A stretch of DNA of 64,000 nt. It comes from Achromobacter insolitus (GTDB lineage Bacteria; Pseudomonadota; Gammaproteobacteria; Burkholderiales; Burkholderiaceae_B). The notes beneath the pieces are model-generated. The model was not told the origin of the DNA. It saw only the letters and a program-made list of their open reading frames with translations, and searched no databases. Location: NCBI RefSeq assembly GCF_002209555.1, contig NZ_NJIF01000001.1, forward strand, positions 744,001-808,000, written 5' to 3'. A program made the position numbers and the translations under genes. Of this stretch, positions 9,260 to 18,163 are shown one piece after another (positions within the stretch are counted from its first letter, which is position 1; every line of letters starts with the position of its first letter).

Positions 9260-9287
9260 CCGGGGCGCCGGTCAACGCGCGCCCCGG
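9260..9287. other. GC hairpin between convergent genes
   Basis: CCGGGGCG (9260-9267) pairs with CGCCCCGG (9280-9287) across a 12-base loop, exactly in the gap between the LivF-type gene and the convergent VOC pseudogene. No T-tract follows on either strand, so any termination role is only suggested. Confidence 0.35.
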
Positions 9288-9716
9288 TCAGAATGTCACC
9301 TTGACCGAGGGCGCGCTGCGCTTGGCCTCGCCGTGGAACACGGCTTCGATATTGTTGCCGTCGGGATCCAGCACGAAGGCCCCGTAGTACCCAGGGTGAT
9401 AGTCCCGGAACCCCGGCGCGCCGTTGTCCTTGCCGCCATGGGCCAATGCCGCCTGGTAAAAGGCATCGACCATCGCCTGATCCTGTGCCTGGAACGCCAG
9501 GTGATGGCGGCCGGTCAGTTACCCCGCCGCGGCCTTGCTGTCGGCGGTGGACACGAACAGTTCGTCCGCCCAGAAGTAGCTGTCGCCCGTGCCGCCCATG
9601 GGCACCTTCAACGCATCGAAAACCGCCTGATAGAACCGCTGGCTGGCCGAAAGGTCCCGTACCACCAGCTGGATGTGATCGATCAGCCGGCCGCGATGGA
9701 TTTCATTGGTCTGCAT
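9288..9716 (-). pseudogene. VOC/glyoxalase-family protein interrupted by an in-frame TAA
   Basis: One reading frame encodes an N-terminal half (IDHIQLVVRDLSASQRFYQA...) and a C-terminal half (TGRHHLAFQAQDQAMVDAFY... ending AFVLDPDGNNIEAVFHG) of a glyoxalase/dioxygenase-superfamily protein of about 141 aa. The frame is unbroken except for a TAA at 9521-9519, after about residue 65. Both halves carry family features, including the metal-site-like HHLAF and the DPDGNNIE end, so a CAA-to-TAA change (Gln to stop) is the simplest explanation. Either the gene is a recent nonsense pseudogene or this is a sequencing error. The DNA frame on both sides still looks coding, which fits a recent event. Confidence 0.85.
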
Positions 9717-9864
9717 GAGGCACTCCCGTCGGAAAGAGAGCCTTTGACTATACCGCCCGCCATGCGGCCCCGTCGCGGCGGTTCATGCCAGGTACGAAAC
9801 GACTTCGTCGCGCGGGTGATTGCAGCCGCGATCATGTCGCCACCTGCGCCGCGGCTGGGAGCCG

Positions 9865-11250
9865 TCACGCCGCGCTCAGCGCCTTGCCCAGCACGGTGAA
9901 CACGCGCTCGTCCGTGGACTGCGCAACGTTGAACCGCAAAAAGTCCCCGGCAGCCAAGGACTGGCTGAACGCATTGCCGGGCGCCACCACCACGCCGTCC
10001 TGCAGGCAACGCCGGGCGACTGTCGCCGCGTCCTTGCCCTCCGGCAGGCGGCACCACAGGAACATCCCTGCGCGGGGCATCAGCCAGGGCTGGACGCCAA
10101 GCTTCTGCAGCCTCGCGGCGGTCCGGTCCATTTGCTGTGCCAGACGCAGCCGGGTCGACTCCATGTGCCTGCGGTAGCCGCTGCCAGTCAAGGTCCTGAA
10201 GATGATGTCGGCCGCCAGCCGGCTGCTGCCAAAGGTGGTGGCGAGTTTCAGATCGGTCAGGCTTTCCATCCAGTCCGAGCGCGCGGCGATGTAGCCGCAG
10301 CGCACCGACGCCGATACGGTCTTCGAAAAGCTGCCGATGTGGATGACCCGCGACAGCCCGTCGAACGCGGCCAGCCGCGGGGCAGGCGTGTTCTCGAAAT
10401 CCGCGAAGATGTCATCTTCGACGATCACCAGCTCGGAATCCTCCGCAAGCTTCAGCAAACGATGCGCGGCCAGGGGCGATAGCGTCGCCCCCGTGGGGTT
10501 GTGGACGCCCGAGTTCGTGATGTACAGACGCGGAGCATGTTCCTGCAACGCCGCCTCGAATGCCCGGACGTCCGGACCGTTCGGCGTGTATGGCACCCCG
10601 ACCGCCTTGACGCGATGCGCCTTCAACAGCGCATGGAAGTTGAAGTAGCAAGGATCGTCCACCAGCACGGTATCCCCGGCTTCCAGCAGAAAGCGCAGAA
10701 TCAGGTCGATGGACTGGGTGCCCGAATCGGTCAGCATGATCTGCTCGGGCCCGGCCTCTATTCCCATGCCCGCCATCCGGCGCGCCAACAGCTGTCTCAA
10801 GGGGGGATGGCCCAATGGGGTGCCATATTCGGTCAGCTCGCCGGTGTCGGCCCGCGCCATGCCACGCATGGCGCGACGCAGCCCTTCTTCATACATCCAG
10901 CTGATGGGCAGCCAGCCGCAGCCCGGCCGCAGCGTGTCCGAATCCGCCGACAGCGATTGGCGCGAAACCCAGAGCGGATCCACTTCGCGGTCCAGCTTGG
11001 GCCCCATCTCGGTAAGCGCCAAAGGCGCCACGTGCCCCGCCACATAGAAACCGGAACCGGGACGCGACACCAGCACCCCTTCGGCCGCCAGCCGCTCATA
11101 GGCCTCAACCACGGTGGACACCGACACATCCAGCGCCTTGGCCTGCATCCTCACCGACGGCAAGCGGGCGCCGGGCAGCGCGGTGCGCGCCGCAATCCGT
11201 CCCAGGATCTCGCTCATGACCTTCTTGATGAGAGTGCCGCCGCGCGCCAT
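9865..11250 (-). CDS. MocR-type transcriptional regulator (GntR HTH plus aminotransferase domain)
   Basis: PLP-dependent regulator, 461 aa. Residues 1-70 form a GntR winged helix (LPSVRMQAKALDVSVSTVVE, then SRPGSGFYV), and the rest is a class I aminotransferase-fold domain. GSFSKT contains the predicted PLP lysine, Lys310; NPTG lies near 251-254 and EDDIFADF near 278. The start at 11250 (MARGGTLIKK) is preferred over an in-frame ATG 36 codons upstream, which would run into the shared promoter. It is divergent from an EamA exporter gene and probably controls it in response to an amino acid or PLP-linked ligand. The shared promoter carries three TGTACTG repeats. Confidence 0.9.
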   Translation of the reverse strand: MARGGTLIKKVMSEILGRIAARTALPGARLPSVRMQAKALDVSVSTVVEAYERLAAEGVLVSRPGSGFYVAGHVAPLALTEMGPKLDREVDPLWVSRQSLSADSDTLRPGCGWLPISWMYEEGLRRAMRGMARADTGELTEYGTPLGHPPLRQLLARRMAGMGIEAGPEQIMLTDSGTQSIDLILRFLLEAGDTVLVDDPCYFNFHALLKAHRVKAVGVPYTPNGPDVRAFEAALQEHAPRLYITNSGVHNPTGATLSPLAAHRLLKLAEDSELVIVEDDIFADFENTPAPRLAAFDGLSRVIHIGSFSKTVSASVRCGYIAARSDWMESLTDLKLATTFGSSRLAADIIFRTLTGSGYRRHMESTRLRLAQQMDRTAARLQKLGVQPWLMPRAGMFLWCRLPEGKDAATVARRCLQDGVVVAPGNAFSQSLAAGDFLRFNVAQSTDERVFTVLGKALSAA

Positions 11251-11262
11251 GGAGTTCTCCGC

Positions 11263-11345
11263 TGTACTGGCTACCAGTGCATAACAGTTTCTTGAAATTG
11301 TACTGGATTGTGCGTGGACTCCCTGGGGCCTCCGTGCTGTACTGA
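11263..11345. promoter_or_regulatory. Three TGTACTG direct repeats in the MocR/EamA divergent promoter
   Basis: TGTACTGG at 11263-11270 and 11299-11306, and TGTACTGA at 11338-11345, all in the same orientation with starts 36 and 39 bases apart. MocR regulators are dimeric and often bind direct repeats, so these are the likely operator half-sites for the divergent regulator and exporter genes. Confidence 0.6.
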
Positions 11346-11368
11346 AGCCCGGTATCAAGGAGCTTCAG

Positions 11369-12229
11369 ATGGAAAAGGCCACCAGCGGCTGGGTAAACGG
11401 TTTTATCGGCGTCGTCATCTTTGCAGGATCTCTGCCTGCGACCCGGGTGGCGGTGGCAGACCTGGATCCCGTCTTCCTGACTTGCGCGCGAGCCGCCATC
11501 GCAGGTCTGCTGGGCCTGGCGCTCTTGCTGTTGTTGCGCCAACGCAGGCCGACCCTCTCCGACCTTCCCTCCCTTGCGCTGACGGCTTTGGGAGTCGTGG
11601 TCGGCTTTCCCTTGCTGACGGCGCTGGCCCTGAAGCACGTCACTTCGGCCCACTCCATTGTCTTTCTCGGCCTGCTGCCGCTCAGCACGGCCATCTTCGC
11701 GGTCATACGCGGCGGCGAACGTCCGCGTCCACCGTTCTGGATGTTCTCCATCATTGGTGCCGGCTGCGTGGCGGGCTATGCCGCGTGGGGCGGACTGGAG
11801 GCTTCGCCCACGGGCGACCTGCTCATGCTCGCCTCCATCATCGTCTGCGGCCTGGGCTACGCCGAAGGCGCCAAGCTCTCCCGCAAACTGGGCGGCTGGC
11901 AGGTCATCAGCTGGGCCCTGGTTTTGTCGCTGCCCATCATGTTGCCGATCGCGCTGCTCACCATGCCGGCCTCGTTCGCGCAGGTCGGCACGCCGGCCTG
12001 GCTCGGCTTCGCCTATGTGTCTCTCTTCAGCATGCTCATCGGCTTTGTGTTCTGGTACCGCGGGCTCGCGCAAGGCGGGATTGCAGCCGTGGGGCAATTG
12101 CAGCTGTTCCAGCCATTCATGGGCTTGGGGCTGGCGGCGGCCCTGCTGCATGAGAATGTGAGTTGGACCATGCTGATCGTGACCCTCGCGGCAGTGGTCT
12201 GCGTGGCCGGCGCGAAGCGGTACGCGTAG
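11369..12229 (+). CDS. EamA-family (DMT) membrane transporter
   Basis: Drug/metabolite-transporter superfamily protein, 286 aa, with about ten hydrophobic segments arranged as two EamA repeats (roughly residues 8-140 and 150-284). The first repeat includes TRVAVADLDPVFLTCARAAI, a typical EamA start, and the second ends with a GLGLAAALLHE segment. AAGGAG lies upstream of the ATG. It is divergent from the MocR gene, a common pairing in which the regulator controls export of an amino acid or related metabolite. The substrate is not evident. Confidence 0.88.
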   Translation: MEKATSGWVNGFIGVVIFAGSLPATRVAVADLDPVFLTCARAAIAGLLGLALLLLLRQRRPTLSDLPSLALTALGVVVGFPLLTALALKHVTSAHSIVFLGLLPLSTAIFAVIRGGERPRPPFWMFSIIGAGCVAGYAAWGGLEASPTGDLLMLASIIVCGLGYAEGAKLSRKLGGWQVISWALVLSLPIMLPIALLTMPASFAQVGTPAWLGFAYVSLFSMLIGFVFWYRGLAQGGIAAVGQLQLFQPFMGLGLAAALLHENVSWTMLIVTLAAVVCVAGAKRYA

Positions 12230-12305
12230 TGATCGTGGCCGCGCAGCCGCAAGGCGAGCGCGCTCACGTCGTAAACTGGCGTGCCATGGCCCGTTGGGAC
12301 GCAGC

Positions 12306-13181
12306 ATGTCCTTCATCCCCTTTTCCAAGCCGCGCCCGGCTCGCGAACAGACCTGGCGCTTCATGCACAGCCGCCAGCTCCCGCAGGTCCCCAATCCGGA
12401 TGACCGCATCGTGCTCTACGATGCCCCGCCGGATGCCGCCACCCTGGCGTCGATCGAAGACGCGCATCTTTGGGCGCCACATGGCGATCCGCTGCGCGAA
12501 CTACCCTCGCTCATCGCCCAGTTGCCGTCCCTGGTCCATCTATCCATCGGTCCCGGCGCCATTGCCGCCGATATCCTGACGGCGTTGCACGCAGACATGC
12601 TGCCCGCCAGCCTGCGCCACCTTTCCATCCATCCCGAATCAGGGACTTACCACTGGCAGGGCGGCCCTATGCCCGGGCTGGAGTCGCTGACCGTGAACGC
12701 AATGTTACGGTTCGATCCGGAAGACTTCCCCGCCTTGATATCGCTATCGACGGTGCCAGACCGGCGTGGCGCGCTGCTCGATCACGCCATGCGACTATCA
12801 CTCATGGAGCTGAATCTCTGGACCGTGCCATTCGATTCGTCCCTATTCGATCGCATCGCCGGATTGCCGCTGTTGGCACTAGGCCTGCTCGCCGGCCGTG
12901 GAATGAAAACCCTGTCCGGCATCGAACAGCTGAGCCAATTGCGCTCGCTACGGCTGAAGAACCAGGGCATGCTGCAGACGATAGCTCCCATTGCGATGCT
13001 CCCCGACTTGGAAAGGCTGGACATTCAGTATTGCAAACGGATTGAGGACATAGGCGTGCTGGATGCGCTGCCTCAATTGAAGGAGCTGACGCTGGTAGGT
13101 TGCGGCGATGTGGGATTGGGCCAACTGGAGCAGGCCTTGCGCGCGCGAGTGCCGCGCGCGAACATCGCGGCAACGCGATAA
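12306..13181 (+). CDS. Leucine-rich-repeat-like protein of unknown function
   Basis: 291 aa with no enzymatic motif. It has irregular leucine-rich repeats: LPSLVHLSIGPGAI, LPASLRHLSIHP, MPGLESLTV, LSLMELNLWTVPF, LSQLRSLRLKNQGML, LPDLERLDIQYCKRI and LPQLKELTLVGCGDV, spaced about 20-25 residues apart and clearest in the C-terminal half. No signal peptide is visible, so it is probably cytoplasmic. Start at ATG 12306; an in-frame ATG four codons upstream is possible. The gene is somewhat less GC-rich than its neighbours. A SUKH-like gene follows 14 bases later, so the two are probably cotranscribed. Confidence 0.65.
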   Translation: MSFIPFSKPRPAREQTWRFMHSRQLPQVPNPDDRIVLYDAPPDAATLASIEDAHLWAPHGDPLRELPSLIAQLPSLVHLSIGPGAIAADILTALHADMLPASLRHLSIHPESGTYHWQGGPMPGLESLTVNAMLRFDPEDFPALISLSTVPDRRGALLDHAMRLSLMELNLWTVPFDSSLFDRIAGLPLLALGLLAGRGMKTLSGIEQLSQLRSLRLKNQGMLQTIAPIAMLPDLERLDIQYCKRIEDIGVLDALPQLKELTLVGCGDVGLGQLEQALRARVPRANIAATR

Positions 13182-13195
13182 CCGGGGCGAGCCTG

Positions 13196-13675
13196 ATGAA
13201 CCTATTGCACGAACGCTTCCTGGACCATCTTTCGGCCCGCGGCTGGACGGTACTGCGTACAGCACCCCGTGCCGTCATCCCGGCCTCCTCCGCAGGCAGC
13301 GAAGCCCATGCGGTGTTCCTGTCCTTGTTCACTCAGCTGTCCAGCGCGGACGACACGCGCTGGTTCCTCAGCGCAACCGACTATGCCGGAACCGCCGAGA
13401 GCGCCTTCAATCAGGACACCTTTCGCGACATCAGCCTGGAAGCCGCCATCAGCGACGCCGACCGCCAAATGGTCGAAACGTTCTGGGCGCGCCATGTGCC
13501 ACTCTTCATGAGCGTGGACGGCGAGTATGAGTTTCTGGCGCTGGACCGGGTTTCGGGCGCGGTCGTACACGGCGCCGAGCCGGAGTTCGAGGCTGTCAGT
13601 GAAATGGCCCCAAGCCTCGAGAGTCTCTTCGATCAAATGCTTGCGGGCGGCAAGGCGGCCGCGCTGCTGGGCTGA
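13196..13675 (+). CDS. SMI1/KNR4 (SUKH)-like protein
   Basis: 159 aa, cytoplasmic. The pattern EYEFLALDRVSGAVVHGAEP followed by SEMAPSLESLFDQML near the C-terminus resembles the conserved end of SMI1/KNR4-type domains, whose bacterial members often act as immunity proteins against contact-dependent toxins. The similarity is judged by eye and is moderate. The ATG at 13196 is chosen because the frame upstream only overlaps the LRR gene. It follows the LRR-like gene by 14 bases. No toxin gene is recognisable nearby, so an immunity role is speculation. Confidence 0.55.
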   Translation: MNLLHERFLDHLSARGWTVLRTAPRAVIPASSAGSEAHAVFLSLFTQLSSADDTRWFLSATDYAGTAESAFNQDTFRDISLEAAISDADRQMVETFWARHVPLFMSVDGEYEFLALDRVSGAVVHGAEPEFEAVSEMAPSLESLFDQMLAGGKAAALLG

Positions 13676-13742
13676 TGGTTCCGGTATATTCAGCCGACTC
13701 CCCTTGGGCCGTACGCCTCAGATGATTCGACCACGCTCCCGC

Positions 13743-14963
13743 ATGCACCGCACCCTGCTCCCGGCGCTCGCGCTGGCCATGCTGTCCTTGCCCCTCACAC
13801 ACGCTGCCGCCGCCCAACGCATCGTCTATACGGGAACATTGCAGGGCGCGGGTGACGTGGTGCTCGAACTGGATACCGAAGCAAGCGCCGACGGCGTATT
13901 GACCGGACGCTACTTCTACGCCCGGCATGGCGTGGATATCCCCTTGCGCGGCACCGCCAAAGATTTGGTCGAGCCGAAGCCCTATGGGGAAGCCCCTCAG
14001 GGCTCCAGGCAAGCGCTGCCCGCGGCAACCTGGCAAGGCATCCGTGACACCAACGGCTACCGCGGACTCTGGGTCGACGCCGGCACGGGTCGGCAACGCC
14101 GCTTCGACCTGAAGCCGGTCGCCCAATACGACACGGACCAGCTGGAAAAAGACCGCGGGCAGGCCCGAGCCAAGCAGCTGAATCCCGGCGACATCGACCT
14201 CCATGCGGGCATCAATATCCATCGCGCGCCCTACGAAACCCTGAAGCTGGCCGGACATTCCGAGCCCGTCGGCAAGGAATCGGGCAGCGGCCCGGTGGCC
14301 TATCGCCTGTGGCGTGACCCGCGCACCAAATTCACGTATCCCCGGCTGAGCCGGCACCCCGATGCGCAGGTTCTCCAGCGCATCAACTACCTGCTCGAAC
14401 AACGCCATTGGCAAAAGAGCCTGGGTGCGCTGGACTGCATGGCGTCCGCGTACACCAGCGGCAATCCTGGCGCGGGCACGCTGGGCGGGTTCGACGAAGA
14501 AGCCGTCAACGTCAGCTGGCTGTCCCGCGCGCTGATGACGGTGACCGAGTCGGGCAGCCTGGACTGCGGCGGCGCCCACCCTTACAACCATTTCGAGCCC
14601 TACACGTTCGACCTGCTGCGCGGCGAATACCTGGATTGGAATCGGGTGTTCGACGCGTATGCGCCGGGCAAGCGCTTCCCGGGCGGTGAAAAGAGCCCTG
14701 CGTTGCTCGGCCTGGTATCACAGGCGGTCAAGGCGGGAACGCAAACCGCGCCATCCGAGGATCGTCCCAATCTGGAAGATTGCGCGGATCTGTGGCCCGA
14801 CTATCTGGCCTTGGGCGTCCAGGCACCCGGCGCGCTGAGCCTGTCCGTGTCCGGCGTGGGCCACGCTGCGGGTGCGTGCCTGGGCACGCATGCCAGCGTG
14901 CCATTCAAGGAGCTGGCGCCTTATCTGAAGCCGGACGGACAGGCCTATCTGGTCACCGACTGA
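13743..14963 (+). CDS. Secreted protein of unknown function
   Basis: 406 aa with a signal peptide ([20 protein letters not shown]) and predicted mature start near AAAQRIVY, so periplasmic or exported. The N-terminal part has beta-rich text resembling small calycin-like domains ([30 protein letters not shown]). The C-terminal part, with [20 protein letters not shown], recalls DUF3298-type domains, but I cannot assign a family firmly. An in-frame ATG at 13722 would add seven residues; both starts keep the signal peptide and neither has a strong ribosome site. It overlaps the convergent dsdA gene by 19 bases. Confidence 0.65.
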   Translation: MHRTLLPALALAMLSLPLTHAAAAQRIVYTGTLQGAGDVVLELDTEASADGVLTGRYFYARHGVDIPLRGTAKDLVEPKPYGEAPQGSRQALPAATWQGIRDTNGYRGLWVDAGTGRQRRFDLKPVAQYDTDQLEKDRGQARAKQLNPGDIDLHAGINIHRAPYETLKLAGHSEPVGKESGSGPVAYRLWRDPRTKFTYPRLSRHPDAQVLQRINYLLEQRHWQKSLGALDCMASAYTSGNPGAGTLGGFDEEAVNVSWLSRALMTVTESGSLDCGGAHPYNHFEPYTFDLLRGEYLDWNRVFDAYAPGKRFPGGEKSPALLGLVSQAVKAGTQTAPSEDRPNLEDCADLWPDYLALGVQAPGALSLSVSGVGHAAGACLGTHASVPFKELAPYLKPDGQAYLVTD

Positions 14964-16279
14964 GACGGAGCACGGGACGGCACCAGGCGCCTCGCGTGCT
15001 CCTGGAAGCCGCGCAGCGCGTCGGAAGGGACCAGCGATCCGCCGGTAGTCCAGATGACGTGGGTGGCCTGGGACATCTCGATACCCTGCGTATACGACCG
15101 CCCCGCGGCTGAGCCGAGCAGCCACCTCGGTCCCGAGACGCCGGCGGCGGCCGATGGTTCGACCTCGACGCCCAGGATGTCTTTCAAGGCAAGCAGGTTC
15201 AGGTAAAGCTCGTCATCCGACACGGTGAAGACACCGCCAAGCTGCGGCCCCATCAACGCGGTCACCAATTCGGAAGCCTGGCCAACGGCCAGGCCGTCGG
15301 CCTCCGTGCGGTTGTCCAGGCCAAGGTCGTAGACCGACACAGGGGTATCCGATCCCGAGGCCAATTGCACCAGTACGCAGGGCGAGGCGACGGGCTCGGC
15401 GAAAAAACAATGCACGTGAGGGCCGAACAGCGCTTTCAGGCCATGGCTGATGCCACCTGGCGCGCCGCCGACGCCGCAAGGGATATACACAAACAACGGG
15501 TGGTCCGCATCGACTACGCGCCCCGCTTCGGTCAGTTGAGCCGCCAGTCCGCGCGCCGCGGCGGCGTAGCCGAAAAACAGTAGCTCGGATCGCTCGTCGT
15601 CGACGAAATGGTTGCGGGGCGCGGCGAGCGCCTGGGCCCGCCCGGCCGCGACGGCCTCGGCGTAATCGCCGGCATGCTCCACCACGCGCACGCCGCGCTG
15701 GCGCAACCGGTCCTTCTTCCATTCCTTGGCATCGGCGGACATGTGGACCACGGCATCGAATCCCAACGCGGCCGCCATGACGCCGATGCTCATGCCCAGG
15801 TTGCCCGTGCTGCCAACGGTCACGGCGTACTGGCCGAACAAGGCGCGGGCCTGCGGCGTGGCCAGGACGCGCCTGTCCGTTGACGCGTCCTGCAGCAGGC
15901 CATGCTCCAGCGCGATCGACTCGGCAATGGCCAGCACTTCGTGAAAACCGCCCCGCGCCTTGATCGACCCCGCCACAGGCAGCTCATCGTCGCGTTTGAG
16001 ATACCAGTTTCCCGACGCCTCACCGGCACCCAGCGCAAGATGCAGGGGTTTGGCGTCCATCAGCCGGGACTCGATATGCCCGCCTGCGGCGGCAAGCTCG
16101 GGAAACAGCGCGGCCAGCAGCGGCGCGCAACGCGCCAGGCGGCTTTCGGCCTCGTCGATCAGCGCCAGGGACGGCGCGGAGCCGGGCAAGCGCCCTCCCC
16201 TAGCCGGGTTGAGCCATAGCAACGGCGTTCTTGATTGAAGATTTTCTAATAGCTGAGGATCGAATTTTGCGGTAATCAT
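14945..16279 (-). CDS. dsdA: D-serine ammonia-lyase
   Basis: PLP enzyme, 444 aa, that converts D-serine to pyruvate and ammonia. The PLP lysine is Lys107 in GSIKARGG, the glycine-rich phosphate loop is GSTGNLG (156-162), and [10 protein letters not shown] matches the second cofactor loop. [11 protein letters not shown] preceding the lysine is typical of DsdA. The start at 16279 (MITAKFDPQ) is preferred over an ATG 16 codons upstream that would intrude on the divergent promoter. The gene is divergent from a LysR regulator, the usual dsdC-dsdA layout. No dsdX-type permease is present, so uptake must depend on another transporter. Confidence 0.92.
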   Translation of the reverse strand: MITAKFDPQLLENLQSRTPLLWLNPARGGRLPGSAPSLALIDEAESRLARCAPLLAALFPELAAAGGHIESRLMDAKPLHLALGAGEASGNWYLKRDDELPVAGSIKARGGFHEVLAIAESIALEHGLLQDASTDRRVLATPQARALFGQYAVTVGSTGNLGMSIGVMAAALGFDAVVHMSADAKEWKKDRLRQRGVRVVEHAGDYAEAVAAGRAQALAAPRNHFVDDERSELLFFGYAAAARGLAAQLTEAGRVVDADHPLFVYIPCGVGGAPGGISHGLKALFGPHVHCFFAEPVASPCVLVQLASGSDTPVSVYDLGLDNRTEADGLAVGQASELVTALMGPQLGGVFTVSDDELYLNLLALKDILGVEVEPSAAAGVSGPRWLLGSAAGRSYTQGIEMSQATHVIWTTGGSLVPSDALRGFQEHARRLVPSRAPSQSVTR

Positions 16280-16346
16280 GGACTTGCGGGTTGATGGTTC
16301 GGCGCAAATCGTAGATTCAGGAGCCATGCAAGAATAGCGATCATTT

Positions 16347-16362
16347 CTAATTCAGCCATTAG
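16347..16362. promoter_or_regulatory. CTAAT-N6-ATTAG dyad upstream of the LysR gene
   Basis: CTAAT (16347-16351) and ATTAG (16358-16362) form an inverted repeat nine bases before the LysR start, inside the 91-base divergent promoter shared with dsdA. It is a candidate autoregulatory LysR site; the assignment rests on position and symmetry only. Confidence 0.4.
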
Positions 16363-16370
16363 CCTGACTT

Positions 16371-17321
16371 ATGCCAGTCCATTTCGACTCCACGCTGCTG
16401 GGCGCCCTGCGCTGTTTTGACATGGCCGGCCGCCATCTCAGCTTCACCAGGGCGGCGGCGGCCATGAACCTCACGCAAAGCGCGGTGAGCCAGCAGATCC
16501 GGCAGCTGGAAGACCGCCTGGGCTACCTGCTGTTTGTGCGCCGGCAGCGCGGCTTGAAATTCACGCCCAAGGGCGAGTCGCTGTTCGCAACGGTCAACCG
16601 CGCGCTGGGCGATATCCAACACGAAATCGAGCGGCTGGGCTTGCCCACTTCCGCGCTGCAGGTCAATTGCCTGCCGTCGTTCGCGCTGCAATGGCTGATG
16701 CCGCGCCTGACGGAATTCCATCGCTTGCAGCCGGACGTGTCGGTGCGGTTGAAGGCGGAGTTCCAACCGTTGGACCGCAAGCTGATGGACGAAGAAGACA
16801 TAGACCTCGCCATCCGCTACGACCCAGCGCGCTACAGCCATCTGCAAGCGGATGCCCTGCTGGACGAATACTTGCTGGTGGTCGCCACGCCCGAATACCT
16901 GGCCGCGCACCCCGCGTTTCGCACCGGCCAATCACTCGACGGCGTCGAGTTCCTCCACGACGCGACGCCGTGGGTAGGCGCCGCGGAATTCATCGAATGG
17001 CGCACCTGGCTGCAAGCGCATCAACCCGGCTGGCTGCGTCACCTGGACGGGCCGCAATTCAACCTGGCCAGCCTTGCCATCGGCGCCGCGCTGAATCATC
17101 AGGGCGTGGCGATCGGCCGCAGCGCGATGGTCTACGACGAAATCCGTAGCGGCCGGCTGGTAGACGTGTTCGGCAAGCACGCGCCCGCGCCGGCGCGCTA
17201 CGTGCTGCTGTCGCGCCGGCCTGATGAGCGGCGCACCCGGATCTTTTCCGAATGGCTGAAATCCGAGTGCCGGAACTTCGACGTCGCGCGTTCCGAGCTG
17301 ATCGGGTGCGCACAGGGGTAG
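16371..17321 (+). CDS. LysR-type regulator divergent from dsdA (DsdC-like)
   Basis: 316 aa, GcvA/DsdC-like LysR protein. The winged helix spans about residues 8-67 (LSFTRAAAAMNLTQSAVSQQ, RLGYLLFVRRQRGLKFTPKG), followed by a type-2 periplasmic-binding-like effector domain. Divergence from D-serine ammonia-lyase with a 91-base gap makes it the likely D-serine-responsive activator. Whether it is a true DsdC orthologue cannot be settled by eye, so no symbol is given. It is convergent with mntP. Confidence 0.85.
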   Translation: MPVHFDSTLLGALRCFDMAGRHLSFTRAAAAMNLTQSAVSQQIRQLEDRLGYLLFVRRQRGLKFTPKGESLFATVNRALGDIQHEIERLGLPTSALQVNCLPSFALQWLMPRLTEFHRLQPDVSVRLKAEFQPLDRKLMDEEDIDLAIRYDPARYSHLQADALLDEYLLVVATPEYLAAHPAFRTGQSLDGVEFLHDATPWVGAAEFIEWRTWLQAHQPGWLRHLDGPQFNLASLAIGAALNHQGVAIGRSAMVYDEIRSGRLVDVFGKHAPAPARYVLLSRRPDERRTRIFSEWLKSECRNFDVARSELIGCAQG

Positions 17322-17357
17322 CGCCGCAAGACCAGCGGCCGCCCTGCGCAGGGAGCA

Positions 17358-17930
17358 TCAGGCAGCCGCGGCGTTCAGATGCTCATAAAGGATCGCCGCG
17401 CCTATGCCCATCAATGCCATTCCGCCCAGTATTTCGGCTCGCTTGCCGGCAACGCTGCCCAGCACCCGGCCCAGCATCACGCCTATTGTCACCATCAAGG
17501 TGGTGGCCAGGCCGATCGCGGCGGCAGCCACCACGATGTTCACGTCCACGAACGCCAGCCCCACGCCCACGGCCATCGCATCGATGCTGGTGGCAAAGCC
17601 CGTGGCGGCCAACAACCAGAATGAATGACGGGTGACGGGCGCGGCGTCTTCGTCCTCTTCCTTGAAGCCGTTGCGTATCATCAGCAGCCCCAGGACACAG
17701 AGCATTGCAAACGCGATCCAATGATCCCAGGCGACCACGTACTTGGCGGCGACGGAGCCCAGTCCCCAGCCTATCACTGGCGTGATGGCTTCGATCACGC
17801 CGAAGATCAGCCCTATGCGCAAGGCTTCCGGGAATCTGGGTTTGTGCAGCGCGGCGCCTTTGCTGATGGCTGCGGCGAAGGCGTCCGTGGACATGGCGAA
17901 CGCGAGAACGATGATGGCGATGGCATTCAT
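17358..17930 (-). CDS. mntP: Manganese efflux pump MntP
   Basis: 190-aa inner-membrane protein with six hydrophobic segments in two repeats. The first repeat has [16 protein letters not shown] (about residues 11-26), and the second has [17 protein letters not shown]; the paired Asp-containing motifs are the MntP hallmark. The ATG at 17930 gives the family's normal length; longer in-frame starts run back through the leader RNA. The leader contains a yybP-ykoY-type riboswitch, as in other proteobacterial mntP genes, so expression should rise with manganese. The gene exports excess Mn(II). Confidence 0.95.
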   Translation of the reverse strand: MNAIAIIVLAFAMSTDAFAAAISKGAALHKPRFPEALRIGLIFGVIEAITPVIGWGLGSVAAKYVVAWDHWIAFAMLCVLGLLMIRNGFKEEDEDAAPVTRHSFWLLAATGFATSIDAMAVGVGLAFVDVNIVVAAAAIGLATTLMVTIGVMLGRVLGSVAGKRAEILGGMALMGIGAAILYEHLNAAAA

Positions 17931-17997
17931 TTGAGGAAGGATCCTGCCGGGCGCGAACCGCACGGACCTTCCGCGCCGCCCGGCGTCGCGCGAAAAA

Positions 17998-18122
17998 TCC
18001 GTGGTCTCGCCAAGCTTGAATGCCGCCTGCGCCATGGCTGCAAAAGCCAAGAATGTTGACGCAAGCCTTTACGGAACAGGGCGCAACTGGCCGGACCGCA
18101 AAGAGGCTACTCCCCAAAGAGT
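17998..18122 (-). promoter_or_regulatory. yybP-ykoY-type manganese riboswitch upstream of mntP
   Basis: Read on the minus strand, the leader contains CTTTGGGGAGTAGCCTCT (beginning at 18122), GCGTCAACATTCTTGG in the middle and TTGGCGAGACCACGG at its end (17999). These are the conserved blocks of the yybP-ykoY aptamer (GGGGAGUAG, GUCAACA and GCGAGACC). The aptamer ends about 68 bases before the mntP ATG, leaving room for an expression platform. Mn(II) binding to this family of riboswitches turns on mntP. Recognition is by conserved motif and context; the fold was not computed. Confidence 0.85.
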
Positions 18123-18163
18123 AGAGGCAGTCTAGCAGACCTGGCTGACGCCTGTGTTACCCC

